Source: Actinobacteria bacterium OV320
GTDB lineage: Bacteria > Actinomycetota > Actinomycetes > Streptomycetales > Streptomycetaceae
NCBI GenBank assembly: GCA_001298545.1
Contig: LJCX01000019.1
Location: 124,001 to 188,000, forward strand
Reading direction: 5' to 3'
Length of the DNA stretch: 64,000 bases
Made by a program: the position numbers and the translations under genes. Below, one piece after another: positions 32,619 through 41,390 of the stretch. Below the pieces are notes generated by a model that saw only the letters and a program-made list of their open reading frames with translations, was not told where the DNA came from and ran no database searches. Every line of letters starts with the position of its first letter. The stretch's first letter is position 1.

Positions 32619-34011
32619 CGGTCAGGTCGCACACGGGCTTCTCGGAGGTCGGCCGGTTCCAGTGCACCAGCGCCTTCACCTTCGGGAGCTTCTTCACGGC
32701 GGCGGGGATCCCGGTGTACCAGTCGCGCTGGCGTTGCGGGGCGTCGGCGTCCGGTGCGGTGGCGAACTCCGCGAGCATCACCGGCTTTTCGTCGCTGATG
32801 TTCTCGCGCAGCCACTCGTAGCTGGGCCGCTGGCTGCGCAGGAAGTCCTTCCAGTCCGTGGTGCCGTGGCACTGGTAGTAGTTGTACTGGTCCATGGCGA
32901 TCCAGTCGACGTACTCGTCCCCCGGGTAGAGCGCCTTCATGTCGGCCGCGCTGCCGAGGTAGCCGGAGACGGTCCACACCCACACCACGTTGTCGGCGCC
33001 CAGTTCCCGGAACCGGTCGCGGACATGGCGGTACGCGGCGACGAAGTCCTCCGGGGTACCCGCGCCTTCCTCGATGCGGGCGTCGGTCTCCTGGTCGAAG
33101 GAGAGGAAGACGCGTTTGCCGTAGGCCTTGATACGCCGGATCTGCGGATCGAGGATCTTCTCGTCGAGCCTGCCGGAGGCGATGTTCTTCCAGCCGAGCT
33201 GGGTCTCCGTCCAGTTCTCGTGGTGCGGCTCGGTCCAGACGGTGGACTCCCAGGCCAGCATGAGCAGCCGGTCCTTGCCGAGTTCCTGTTCGTCGGGGGT
33301 GAGCAGTTCTCCGTCGAGCCGGGTGCCCGACATGTCGTGGTAGTTGTAGACGAGGTCCAGCTTGCGGCCGATCCTCTTCTCGAAGCCGTGCACGGCGTCC
33401 TTGAGCGAGCCGTCCTCGGCGTACGGCACGGCGGCGCCCCACCAGGCGCCGCAGGGCGGGACCAGCGTGTCGGTGGGGGCGCAGGGTCCGGTGGGCAGCT
33501 CACCCGAGGCCGCGTTGTCGGGCAGAGCGTCCGCCCCGGAATCCGGGTCCTCGGAGCGGCCGGCCCAGATGCCGAGCCCGGCGAGCAGCGCGGCCACCGC
33601 CACCATCGCGACAGCCATGTAGGTGCGCCTCGCGCTTCGCAGGTCGTTTCCCTGGGTGTTTCTCGGGGCGCTCGCCGGGTCGTCTGTTGGGGCGTCCGCC
33701 GGGGCGCTCGCCGGGTTGTTTGTCGGGGCGTCCGCCGGGGCGCTCGTCGGCGAGTTTCTCGGGGCGTCGGCCGGGGCGCTCCTCGGGTCGTTTCCCGGTC
33801 CGTCGTCCCCCGAGCTGTGGCCCAAGCCGTCCCCCGGCCCCTCGTCCCCCGAGCTGTGGCCCAAGCCGTCCCCTAACCCGTCCCTCAACCCATTCCCCAA
33901 GCCGTCCCCCAAGTCGTCCCTCAACCCGTCCCCCGTGTGGTTCTCCACGTCACTCGGCCTGTCCGGTTCGGCCGGCTTGCGTGGCCCGCGCAGCCGATGC
34001 CGCCCCGTCAT
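32539..34011 (-). CDS. Membrane-anchored GH26-like glycoside hydrolase
   Basis: 490 aa. The first 128 residues are a hydrophilic repeat region (GDGLG and APADAPT units). One transmembrane segment is at 131-150, and a catalytic (beta/alpha)8-type domain spans ~185-485 outside the cell. Candidate catalytic glutamates are E308 in LSFDQETDA (acid/base) and E415 in VMLAEFATA (nucleophile), with VVWVWTVSGYLG between them, as in GH26 and related mannanase or glucanase enzymes. The ATG overlaps the stop of the preceding membrane gene. The likely role is trimming or releasing the glycan made by the locus. The GH family is an inference from motif order. Confidence 0.75.
   Translation of the reverse strand: MTGRHRLRGPRKPAEPDRPSDVENHTGDGLRDDLGDGLGNGLRDGLGDGLGHSSGDEGPGDGLGHSSGDDGPGNDPRSAPADAPRNSPTSAPADAPTNNPASAPADAPTDDPASAPRNTQGNDLRSARRTYMAVAMVAVAALLAGLGIWAGRSEDPDSGADALPDNAASGELPTGPCAPTDTLVPPCGAWWGAAVPYAEDGSLKDAVHGFEKRIGRKLDLVYNYHDMSGTRLDGELLTPDEQELGKDRLLMLAWESTVWTEPHHENWTETQLGWKNIASGRLDEKILDPQIRRIKAYGKRVFLSFDQETDARIEEGAGTPEDFVAAYRHVRDRFRELGADNVVWVWTVSGYLGSAADMKALYPGDEYVDWIAMDQYNYYQCHGTTDWKDFLRSQRPSYEWLRENISDEKPVMLAEFATAPDADAPQRQRDWYTGIPAAVKKLPKVKALVHWNRPTSEKPVCDLTVNEGPGLEGYREAGRNGYFHQPVPPR
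33690..33960. repeat. Tandem repeats inside the 5' part of the GH26-like gene
   Basis: Two repeat types are visible on the plus strand. Around 33685-33790 a ~36-base unit with the words GGGGCGTCCGCC and GGGGCGCTCG recurs three times or more. At 33806-33870 the word CCCGAGCTGTGGCCCAAGCC occurs twice about 42 bases apart, followed by shorter CCGTCCC repeats to 33930. All stay in frame with the gene and give its APADAP and GDGLG peptide repeats. Copy number may vary between strains. Confidence 0.7.
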
Positions 34012-34595
34012 GAGTCACTGCCGCCGGAAGGCCTGCGCCTGACCTTGGCGCGCTCGACCGCGCCGCGCCGAGCGGCGGGCAGCGGCAGCCCCGGCAGAGC
34101 CGCGGTGACCGTGGTGAAGCAGGCGAGCGAGATCAGGAAGGCGGACATCGAGAAGGCCTTCACCAGGAACAGCGAGGTCGCGGTGAGCACGCCGAGCGAG
34201 AGGCTGATGGGCGCGGCCAGCGCGACCGCCTCCAGTCTGGCGCCGGAGGCCAGGCGTCCTGGCTGCGGATACAGCGCCGCGCAGCCAGGACCGAACAGGA
34301 CGAACAGCAGCACCAGGATCCAGCGCAGCGGAGAGGGGCCGGGTACGGCGGTGGCGGCCAGCGCCGACCAGCCCGAAGCCGCGACGAGGACTCTCAGGTG
34401 CGTCGAGGTGAACCTGCTGCCCTCGCCCCCTTCGGCCTCGCCGATGATCCCGGCGTCCACACCCACACCCACACCCGCGCCCCCGGGCCCTGCGCCCCCG
34501 GGCCCCACGCCGCGGCGGCCCTTGTCGGTGGTGTTCTCGTTGTCGATGTCCTCGGAGTCTGTGGTCGTCACTTCGATCACCTTGTGGTCATTCAT
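34008..34595 (-). CDS. Small membrane protein of unknown function in the glycan locus
   Basis: 195 aa. The N-terminal ~65 residues are hydrophilic, with a Gly/Val/Pro run ([20 protein letters not shown]). Four hydrophobic segments follow at about 68-85, 88-105, 120-140 and 142-165, and a basic C-terminus. Both ends overlap neighbours by four bases (ATGA), so it is translated with the large membrane protein upstream and the GH26-like hydrolase downstream. I do not recognise a family. It could be an accessory subunit of the polymerase or glycosyltransferase. Confidence 0.7.
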   Translation of the reverse strand: MNDHKVIEVTTTDSEDIDNENTTDKGRRGVGPGGAGPGGAGVGVGVDAGIIGEAEGGEGSRFTSTHLRVLVAASGWSALAATAVPGPSPLRWILVLLFVLFGPGCAALYPQPGRLASGARLEAVALAAPISLSLGVLTATSLFLVKAFSMSAFLISLACFTTVTAALPGLPLPAARRGAVERAKVRRRPSGGSDS

Positions 34596-36577
34596 CGGGT
34601 GGCCGGGCGGTACTCCAGGACGACGCCGTACGGATGGCTCTCGACGGTCCGGAAGAGGGGCGAGGCGGACAGCTTCGAACGCAGGGTGTCGAAGCCGCCG
34701 GGCGGCAGCAGACCCTCGCCGGCGGTGTAGATGTCCTGGGTGCGGGTGAGGACGACGTACGCCTTCGTACCCGGTGGGATCCCGTCCGCGAGATAGCCGG
34801 CCGGGTCCTTCAGCATCTTCTCGTTCTCGGGCAGCGCCTGTTCGGCGAAGAACCAGTGCTCGAGACGGTCGTAGCGGTGCAGTGCCTGCGGGAAGGAGCC
34901 GCTGGTGGCGAGGATCAGGGAGCCGTCGGGAGCGTTGTCGAGGGCCCTGGTGACCAGGGCGGTCTCGTCCGGCGGCGTGTAGAACATCTTCTCCTTGCCG
35001 TAGTACGACGGCAGGAAGCCGGCCAGCAGCACCAGCAGGACGGCGGGCAGCGCGAAGGCCGCCGTCCTGCGCCGCAGTGCCTTCGCCCTGCTGCGGTGGG
35101 TCCCCGCGACGGCCGGCACGAGCGCGGCGGCGGCGAAGAAGGCCGCGCCGGGCAGGGCGAACAGATAGACACGGAAGAGCATTTCGCCGCCGTAGTCGTT
35201 GACGGCGAACAGCGGTACCGGGGCGACGGACACCAGCAGCAGGGGCAGCGCGCTGCGGGTCAGCCGTCGCCGCAGCACGACGGCGGTCCCGGCGAGGACG
35301 GCGACCGCGAGCACCATCGCCACGTTGGCGGTGCCCGCGAGTTCCGGCCCGGGCCCGGTGAGCTGCCCCGCGTAGCCCGCGCGGGAGTTCTCCGTCAGCT
35401 CGCCGATCGACTTCCTGATGGTGGAGAGCGTCTCGACGAACAGCGGCCGCCCCATGGTCAGGTCCCAGGTGAGCATCAGCAGCGCGGCGACTACCAGCAG
35501 CCCGTAGTTGCGGTAGCGGCGGGTGAGGCTGAGCGCGACCAGACAGATGGTGAGCATCACCGGGGTGAGCTGGTGCGTGGCGTTGATGGCGGCGATCAGC
35601 GGGGCCAGGATCACCACGCACACCGCGCGCTGCTTCCTCCCCGTCGGCGGCGGGACCGGCGCGGCCACCGGGTCGAGGAAGGTGCGGTCGCGCAGCCGTC
35701 CGGCGGACCCGGGCCGCACGAAGTGCCGCAGTACCACCGCGAGGACCGTCAGATGCAGCAGGTACGCGAGCGCCTGCGGGGCGAAGTAGTCCTGGCCCAC
35801 CCAGTTGGCGAGCTGGAAGATCCACACGGCGGTCCAGATCAGCCGCCAGTCCTCGCAGAAGGTGCGGTAGATCAGGACCAGCACCGGCATCATGAGCAGG
35901 CCGACGACGATCGGGGCCCAGTTGGCGTACACGGCGGCGTTCTCCACGCCGAAGGCGCGCACCAGGCCCGCGTCGAGGGTGAAGAAGCCGGGCCACTGGT
36001 CGTACGCGGACATGTTGCCCGACAGTGCCGCGCCCGGTCGCAGCTCACCGTTGGCGAGCAGCGTGTCGACGATGGCGTCGTGCTTGGAGGCCCACGGGTA
36101 GCGCACCGCGTCGTACAGCACCGCAGGCGGCGCCTTCAGTGCCAGGAGCAGCGCGCCGCAGTGCGCGGCCGGCCACCAGGGCGCGGTGCCCGCGCGCCGC
36201 AGACTGAGGACGAAGCCCGCGGTGAGGACCAGCAACGAGAGGTAGTAGGCGACCGGCAGCCGGTCCAGCAGGCCGTAGTCGCCCATCTCGCGGAAGCCGA
36301 TGCGGGGCAGCGCGTACACCCACAGCCCGGCGGCGAGCAGCAGCGTCAGCAGGCCGGCGTCCGGTGGACGGCGCGGGATCCGCCAGGGTCTGCGATCACC
36401 GCCGGTGACCGGCCCCGGACTACCCGGACTACCCGGACTACCCGAACCAGCCGAACCACCTGGACCACCCGGATCAGCCGGACTGCCCGGAGCGCCGGGG
36501 CTTCCCGGTCCGGTGGAGAGGTCAGGGGTGGGCAGCTCGCTGCTCTCGGTGCTCGGTACGGGCACGTGTTGATGCAC
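34592..36577 (-). CDS. Large multi-pass membrane protein, glycosyltransferase or polymerase-like
   Basis: 661 aa with about 12-14 transmembrane helices after an N-terminal Gly-Ser-Pro repeat tail (PGSPG units, residues ~20-55). Features such as YPWASKHDAIVDTL, GVENAAVYANWAPI and a periplasmic C-terminal domain (NAPDGSLILATSGSFPQALHRYDRLEHWFFAEQ) suit a GT-C fold mannosyl- or arabinosyltransferase or an O-antigen ligase/polymerase-like protein. GTG 36577 is preferred because GGGGAG lies seven bases upstream. A TTG at 36598 is the in-frame alternative but would place the Shine-Dalgarno inside the gene. It is the first gene after a 60-base AT-richer promoter region and is coupled to the two genes downstream. 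Confidence 0.75.
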   Translation of the reverse strand: MHQHVPVPSTESSELPTPDLSTGPGSPGAPGSPADPGGPGGSAGSGSPGSPGSPGPVTGGDRRPWRIPRRPPDAGLLTLLLAAGLWVYALPRIGFREMGDYGLLDRLPVAYYLSLLVLTAGFVLSLRRAGTAPWWPAAHCGALLLALKAPPAVLYDAVRYPWASKHDAIVDTLLANGELRPGAALSGNMSAYDQWPGFFTLDAGLVRAFGVENAAVYANWAPIVVGLLMMPVLVLIYRTFCEDWRLIWTAVWIFQLANWVGQDYFAPQALAYLLHLTVLAVVLRHFVRPGSAGRLRDRTFLDPVAAPVPPPTGRKQRAVCVVILAPLIAAINATHQLTPVMLTICLVALSLTRRYRNYGLLVVAALLMLTWDLTMGRPLFVETLSTIRKSIGELTENSRAGYAGQLTGPGPELAGTANVAMVLAVAVLAGTAVVLRRRLTRSALPLLLVSVAPVPLFAVNDYGGEMLFRVYLFALPGAAFFAAAALVPAVAGTHRSRAKALRRRTAAFALPAVLLVLLAGFLPSYYGKEKMFYTPPDETALVTRALDNAPDGSLILATSGSFPQALHRYDRLEHWFFAEQALPENEKMLKDPAGYLADGIPPGTKAYVVLTRTQDIYTAGEGLLPPGGFDTLRSKLSASPLFRTVESHPYGVVLEYRPATR

Positions 36578-36636
36578 GTCGAGGCTCCCCTCCCTCAAGT
36601 CAACTATAGGAATTTTCTCTTCTTTTCACACCAAAA

Positions 36637-36651
36637 TCGTCGAATCGACGA
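36637..36651. promoter_or_regulatory. 15-base palindrome in the promoter region of the large membrane gene
   Basis: TCGTCGAATCGACGA is a perfect inverted repeat around a single central base. It lies 60-75 bases upstream of the GTG at 36577 in an AT-rich stretch unusual for this window (36600-36640). A TATAGT hexamer on the minus strand lies between it and the gene. The position suggests an operator. The regulator is unknown. Confidence 0.45.
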
Positions 36652-36658
36652 ACTCGGA

Positions 36659-37522
36659 TCAACCTGCGAACACCGGCCCCTGTACGGCGGCGCGGGCGCG
36701 GCGGTACCAGCGCCAGCCGACCGTCTTCGGTCCGTCGCGGTACGGGGCGACACGGGCACCGGATCCCGCCAGCCAGCCCCGGACGTCGGCGACGGTGTGA
36801 CCGCGGCGCACGATGAGCCGGGCGATGCGGTAGTGCTCGTCGCGGTCCGAACTCAGCGCGTGTCGAACGGCGGTGGCGGTCTCGTAGCCCGCGGCCGCCG
36901 CCGTTCGCCGTACCCGGCCGCTGTTGTAGCCGTGCGGGTAGGCGAGATGGCGGACCTGGTGGCCGAGGGTGTCCTCCAACACCGAGCGGGACACCCGCAG
37001 TTCGTACGCGAGCGCCCGCGGCGCGAGAGTGTCCAGCTGGGCGTGGGTGACGGTGTGGCTGCCGATCTCCATTCCGTACCGCTCGAGTCGCGCCGCCTGC
37101 TCCAGCGTCATCATCGGGGCGGGCGGCAGCAGGCTGCGCCCGCCGCGGGTGATCGCTCCGGTGGTGAGGTAGGCGGTCGCGGACAGCCCGCGCCCGGCCA
37201 GCGCCTCGGCGGTCGGACCGGGCAGATCGGCGAAGCCGTCGTCGAAGGTGAGCAGTACCGGCCGGGGCGGCAGCGGCGCCCGCCCCGCGAGGTGGTCGGC
37301 GAGCGCGCTGATCGTGACGGGCGTACGGCCGCTGTCCACGACGGCGTCCAGATGCTCGCCGAACTGCTGGGGGCTGACGGTGAACTCGGCGATCCAGCCG
37401 GGCGGTTCCTCCATCACGGCGTGATACAGAAACACGGGGATACTTCCGTTGCCGCCGCCGTTACTGCCGACGTTGCTGTTGCCGTCGCTGCTTCCGCCGG
37501 TTCTGTGTGCGGACGCCGTCAT
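36659..37522 (-). CDS. Polysaccharide deacetylase (NodB/CE4 family)
   Basis: 287-aa carbohydrate esterase 4 domain protein that removes N- or O-acetyl groups from glycans. The catalytic and metal-binding motif TFDDG is at 92-96 (D94, D95), and the second motif SHTVTH at 155-160 supplies H156 and H160. A later LAYPHGYNSG segment fits motif 3. No signal peptide is seen; the N-terminal ~27 residues are a Gly/Asn/Ser-rich linker, so it may act in the cytoplasm or leave by another route. The ATG overlaps the glycosyltransferase stop, which couples the two. Confidence 0.9.
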   Translation of the reverse strand: MTASAHRTGGSSDGNSNVGSNGGGNGSIPVFLYHAVMEEPPGWIAEFTVSPQQFGEHLDAVVDSGRTPVTISALADHLAGRAPLPPRPVLLTFDDGFADLPGPTAEALAGRGLSATAYLTTGAITRGGRSLLPPAPMMTLEQAARLERYGMEIGSHTVTHAQLDTLAPRALAYELRVSRSVLEDTLGHQVRHLAYPHGYNSGRVRRTAAAAGYETATAVRHALSSDRDEHYRIARLIVRRGHTVADVRGWLAGSGARVAPYRDGPKTVGWRWYRRARAAVQGPVFAG

Positions 37523-39072
37523 CGCGCAGCACCTCGCAGCGCGCGCCGGGCCCGCAGATAGCCCACCGGCCCGTAGAGCATGCCGCGCCGCTGGAGCCGG
37601 GAGAGCCGGGCGGGCCAGGCGTGGGTCCGGGCGTCGTGACCGCCGGGCGCGCCGTCCGTCGCGGACTCCGCCTCCCGGCTCGCCGTCAGCGTCCGTGCGT
37701 GGGCGATCCCCCGGGGCAGCCGGGCCAGGAACGCGGGCAGCAGGCCGGGCCGGTTGACGAGGATCGCCGTGAGGTAGGCGGTGAGGCCGGCGCCGTAGCC
37801 GTACGCCTGGGTCTCCAGGTCCCGCCAGGTCTCCCGGTGGTGGTGCCAGACCAGGGCCAGCGGGGTGTAGTGGAGCCGATGGCCCCCGGCGAGGACCCGG
37901 ACGAACCCGTAGAGGTCGTCGCCGCCCCGCGCGAGCGTCCCCGCCCCGGTCGCGGGGTCGAAGCCGCGGGCCGCCCGCAGCACCTCCGCACGGAAGGCCA
38001 TGTTGGCGCCGGAGCCGAAGCGGCCCGCGGTGAACGGGAACAGCGGTTCGTCGGCGGGCGGATCCTGCGGGTCGTACGTACGGGCCGTGAAGCCCTTGGC
38101 GAAGCCGCCGTGGCTCTCCAGAAGGACCTGGGCGGGGGTCCGCAGCCGGGCCGGCAGGATCAGGCCGGTGGTGCAGCCGAGGCCCGGGTCGGCGGTGAAG
38201 GGCGCGGTGAGTTCCGTGAGCCAGCGCGGGTCCGCCACGACATCGTCGTCGGTGAACGCGATCACCTCGCCGTGGGCGGTCTCCACGCCCTTGTTGTGCG
38301 CGACGGCGAGACCGGGCGCCGGTTCGGTGACGTACCGCACGCGCTCGGCGTACTTGCGTTCGATCAGGTCCCGGGTCGCGTCCGTCACGGGCGCGTTGTC
38401 GACGACGACGATCTCGAAGTCCGGATGATCCTGGGCGAGCAGCGAGTCGAGAGCGAGCGCGAGCTTCTCGGCGCGCTCACGGGTGGCGACGACGACGGTG
38501 GTGAACGGGACGGCGGCAGCCGGGGCGGGCGCGCCGGCGGCCTGGTCCACGGCGGTTGGGACGGCGGCAGCCGAGGTGGCGGTGGTCGGAGCCGTGGCCG
38601 TCGGGGCGGCGGTGGCCGAGGTGGTGGCGGCCTGGGCCGTGGCCGTCGGGCGGGCGCCGGCCGAGGCGGTTTCGGCCTGTGCGAGGACGGTGGGGACGGT
38701 GGGGATGGTGGCGTTCGGGGCGGTCTCGGCCTGGCCCTTGGCGGTCGTGGTCATGACGGCCTGGGCCGAGGTGGCCGGGGCTGCCCCTTCCATGGGCCCC
38801 GTGGAAGGGGTGGCCCCGGGGGCCTGCTCGCGGGTGGCCAGGTCCATGAGGACGGTCTTCGGGTCCGCTCCCTCCGGTACGGACCCAAGTAGCGTCCCGA
38901 TCGGCCGCCCGCCCCTTCTGACCAGCACGAACACCTCGCCGTGCGTGACGGGTGGACTTCCCGGCCCCGGGCTGAGGACACCGCCGTCGTCCAGTTCCAG
39001 CTCGGCGACCTGCACCGGATCGATGTCCAGGAACCTCTGTATCTCCTGCTGTGCACGTGCAGCGCGGTACAT
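37519..39072 (-). CDS. Family 2 glycosyltransferase with N-terminal extension
   Basis: 517 aa. Residues ~170-420 form a GT-A domain: FTTVVVATRERAEKLALALDSLL, VDNAP, GEVIAFTDDDVVADPRW (metal-binding DDD) and ARGGDDLYGFVRV (acidic acceptor motif). The N-terminal ~85 residues are a separate small domain (RPIGTLLGSVPEGADPKTVLMDLA), joined by an Ala/Thr/Pro repeat linker of ~75 residues. The ATG at 39072 follows AAGGGGGG. Further upstream the reading frame runs into a Thr-Gly-Val repeat that I regard as non-coding. It probably adds sugars to the surface glycan of this locus. Confidence 0.88.
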   Translation of the reverse strand: MYRAARAQQEIQRFLDIDPVQVAELELDDGGVLSPGPGSPPVTHGEVFVLVRRGGRPIGTLLGSVPEGADPKTVLMDLATREQAPGATPSTGPMEGAAPATSAQAVMTTTAKGQAETAPNATIPTVPTVLAQAETASAGARPTATAQAATTSATAAPTATAPTTATSAAAVPTAVDQAAGAPAPAAAVPFTTVVVATRERAEKLALALDSLLAQDHPDFEIVVVDNAPVTDATRDLIERKYAERVRYVTEPAPGLAVAHNKGVETAHGEVIAFTDDDVVADPRWLTELTAPFTADPGLGCTTGLILPARLRTPAQVLLESHGGFAKGFTARTYDPQDPPADEPLFPFTAGRFGSGANMAFRAEVLRAARGFDPATGAGTLARGGDDLYGFVRVLAGGHRLHYTPLALVWHHHRETWRDLETQAYGYGAGLTAYLTAILVNRPGLLPAFLARLPRGIAHARTLTASREAESATDGAPGGHDARTHAWPARLSRLQRRGMLYGPVGYLRARRALRGAAR

Positions 39073-39084
39073 GAACCCCCCTTG

Positions 39085-39175
39085 TCTCACGCCCGTCACA
39101 CCGGTCACGCCTGTCATACCGGTCACACCCGTCATGCCGGCCGGTCACACCCGTCATGCCGGCCGGTGCCGCCCG
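39085..39175. repeat. Tandem repeats of CGTCAC/CGGTCAC words
   Basis: Nine-base units such as ACCGGTCAC, GCCTGTCAT and ACCCGTCAT alternate over about 60 bases. They are followed by two copies of the 22-base period containing GGTCACACCCGTCATGCCGG. The tract fills the spacer between the GT2 start and the acyltransferase stop. Nothing else is visible in it. Confidence 0.7.
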
Positions 39176-40261
39176 TCACGGTCGGCGCAGTCGGCCCGCG
39201 CCCTTCAAGGTCCGTGCGGCCGCCGCGGCGAGCATCGGCCGGCTGCGCACGAAGTGATGCGCCCGGCGGGACGGCTCACGGCTGAGCCAGTGGAGCGCGG
39301 CACCCACCCCCGGACGCGACCACGCCCCCTCGTACACGGGGAGCTCCCCGGTCTTCAGCGAGTCCTTGTACTCGGCCGCGCCCCGCCCCAGGTCGAGCAG
39401 GCCGATACCCTCGGCGGCGGCCGACTCGGCCATCCGCAGATGCAGCACCAGGCCCGGCGAGAACTTCGCCAACTCCGGTTCGTACGCGGGAAACCAGCAG
39501 GCGAGGACGGCCGACGAACGCAGTCCGAAGTGCGCGGCGATCGGCTGGTCACCGGCGTACAGGACGGAGAGCGTGCCGGAGCACTCCGGCGCGCGGGTCC
39601 CGGAGAGCGCGTCCACGAGCCGGGTGATCCACTCCTGTGCGAACCGGTCCCGGCGGCCGGTCCTGCGGTACTGCGCGGACTTCCACGCCATGAGCGTGCG
39701 CAGCGCGGCCGGATCGCGCTCGTCGAACACGAACCGCACCTCCCCGACCTGGCGGCCGAGCCTGCGCTCCTTGGCCAGCGTCGTCTTCAGGAACTTCGGC
39801 GACTGGGCGCGCAGCACGGTCTCGTAGGTCTCGTAACCCTTTTCGACGTCGATGACATAGGAGGCGTACTCCTCGGCCGCCTGCGGGACGAACAGCCCCT
39901 GCTCCGCCTCCAGGTTGTCGAAGGCGAAGCTCGACAGGCCGCACGCCCGCATCAGTTCGTCGGCGTTCAGCCCGAGGCCCGGGGCCAGCACCGCGCCCTG
40001 CGCGTCCGAGACGCCGTACGCGAGGGCCTGGCCCTGTCCGAGCCGGCCCCGCTCGTGGGGCAGGAAGCCGACCGGCTCACGCCCCTCGTACACCACCGCC
40101 ACCCGCGAGCGTGGCCGTACCAGGCCCACGGCATCGGTGAACTCCGGTTCCATGAAGGGGTTTCGCGGCAGCGTCGACGCGCCACGCAGCGCGCGCCACC
40201 GCTCCCTCTCCCCCTCGCCGAGGTCCTGCGGCCTCAGCACACGAATACGCCCACTGCTCAA
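39176..40261 (-). CDS. FemAB/CelD-like GNAT acyltransferase
   Basis: About 361 aa, with a tandem GNAT arrangement resembling BcsL/CelD or FemAB proteins of exopolysaccharide clusters. Landmarks are RNPFMEPEFTDAVGLVRPRSRVAVVYEGREPVGFLPHERG in the first half, and GTLSVLYAGDQPIAAHFGLRSSAVLACWFPAYEPELAKFSPGLVLHLRMAESAAAEG plus LDLGRGAAEYKDSLKTGE in the second. The start is uncertain. TTG 40261 with GGGGGG upstream is my choice; an in-frame TTG at 40351 would add 30 residues. It probably decorates the glycan with an acyl or aminoacyl group. Confidence 0.8.
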   Translation of the reverse strand: MSSGRIRVLRPQDLGEGERERWRALRGASTLPRNPFMEPEFTDAVGLVRPRSRVAVVYEGREPVGFLPHERGRLGQGQALAYGVSDAQGAVLAPGLGLNADELMRACGLSSFAFDNLEAEQGLFVPQAAEEYASYVIDVEKGYETYETVLRAQSPKFLKTTLAKERRLGRQVGEVRFVFDERDPAALRTLMAWKSAQYRRTGRRDRFAQEWITRLVDALSGTRAPECSGTLSVLYAGDQPIAAHFGLRSSAVLACWFPAYEPELAKFSPGLVLHLRMAESAAAEGIGLLDLGRGAAEYKDSLKTGELPVYEGAWSRPGVGAALHWLSREPSRRAHHFVRSRPMLAAAAARTLKGAGRLRRP

Positions 40262-40531
40262 CCTGACCCCCCGATCAAGTCCCCCCTGGACACCTGGACG
40301 GTACCGGTCCACCCGGGCATCGCGGTAGGTAGCGTCGTATGTTGTTGCCAATCGGTGCAGAGGCCTTTAACCGCCCGCTACCCGGCGATGTGCCAGAAAG
40401 CCGTTTCATTGCGTCGGTCGGCAGCCAGGTGTGAGCCAGGCGTACAAGGGGAGTTGGCAGAACCGGACAGGACTTGGACGTCGGCCGGTTCGCGTCGAAC
40501 CCGGGGGGCGCGGGATCCGTATTCTCTGATC
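40262..40531. promoter_or_regulatory. Divergent promoter region between acyltransferase and HAD genes
   Basis: 270 bases with no gene. TATTCT at 40520-40525 lies only six bases before the HAD ATG, and no Shine-Dalgarno is present there. That arrangement would suit a leaderless transcript for the HAD gene. No convincing -35 accompanies it. Confidence 0.3.
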
Positions 40532-41356
40532 ATGGCCGCACCCACCGCATATGCCGCGCGCACCGCGTACTCCCTCATCGCCACCGACCTGGACGGCACG
40601 CTGCTCCGCGGCGACGACACCTTCTCCGACCGGTCGCTCGACGCGCTCGCGCGGGTGGCGGCCGCCGGCGCACGCCACCTGGTGGTGACGGGACGGCCCG
40701 CGCCCCGGGTGCGTCCGCTGCTCGACCGGCTGCACAGCAGGGGGCTCGCGGTGTGCGGGCAGGGCGCGCAGTTGTACGACGCCGGCGCGGACCGTCTGCT
40801 GTGGTCGGTCACCCTGGACCGGGAGCTGGCCGAGACCGCGCTCGGCAAGATCGAGGCGGAGGTCGGGCAGCTGTACGCGGCCGTCGACCAGGACGGTGTC
40901 GACGGGCTGACGCTCATCGAGCCGGGCTACCGGATGCCGCACCCGACGCTGCCCGCCCTGCGCGTCGGCCGGCGCGACGACCTGTGGTGCGAGCCGATCA
41001 GCAAGGTGCTGCTGCGCCATCCCACGCTGTCCGACGACGAGTTGGCGTCGACGGCCCGCTCGGTGGTCGGCTCGCTGGCCACGGTCACCATGTCGGGGCC
41101 GGGCACGGTCGAACTCCAGCCCTGCGGGATCACCAAGGCGACGGGGCTGGCCCTGGCCGCCGAACACCTGGGGCTGCGGCCCGAGGACACCGTCGCCTTC
41201 GGGGACATGCCCAACGACATCCCGATGTTCGACTGGGCGGCCCGGGGCGTCGCCATGGCCAACGCGCATCCGGAGCTCAAGGCGGTGGCCGACGAGGTGA
41301 CGACGTCGAACGAGGACGACGGCGTGGCCGTCGTCCTCGAACGTCTGTTTCCGTAA
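40532..41356 (+). CDS. HAD-superfamily Cof-type sugar phosphatase
   Basis: 274-aa cytoplasmic phosphatase of the Cof/YbiV subfamily with a type IIB cap. The nucleophile motif TDLDGTLL is at 18-25 (D19, D21), motif II is VVTGRP, the Lys of motif III lies in the SKVLL-to-GITKATGL region, and motif IV is GDMPNDIPMF. These enzymes hydrolyse sugar phosphates or flavin/pyridoxal phosphates. The substrate cannot be told from the sequence. There is no Shine-Dalgarno in front of the ATG. A strong hairpin follows. Confidence 0.9.
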   Translation: MAAPTAYAARTAYSLIATDLDGTLLRGDDTFSDRSLDALARVAAAGARHLVVTGRPAPRVRPLLDRLHSRGLAVCGQGAQLYDAGADRLLWSVTLDRELAETALGKIEAEVGQLYAAVDQDGVDGLTLIEPGYRMPHPTLPALRVGRRDDLWCEPISKVLLRHPTLSDDELASTARSVVGSLATVTMSGPGTVELQPCGITKATGLALAAEHLGLRPEDTVAFGDMPNDIPMFDWAARGVAMANAHPELKAVADEVTTSNEDDGVAVVLERLFP

Positions 41357-41390
41357 CCGGCTACCGGCTACCGGCTACCGGCTACCGGCT
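41356..41390. repeat. Five tandem copies of ACCGGCT
   Basis: Exactly five head-to-tail copies of the heptamer ACCGGCT begin at the last base of the HAD stop codon and end at the terminator stem. Slippage at this site would not affect the coding region but could move the terminator. Confidence 0.85.

Noticed and set aside
39073-39135. N-terminal Thr-Gly-Val repeat as part of the GT2 protein
   Set aside because: The repeat lies upstream of a well-placed Shine-Dalgarno and ATG at 39072, and continues as non-coding tandem repeats beyond the frame start.
40262-40351. 30-residue N-terminal extension of the acyltransferase
   Set aside because: The upstream TTG has no Shine-Dalgarno, and the extension has no similarity pattern. 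TTG 40261 after GGGGGG fits better, though neither is certain.
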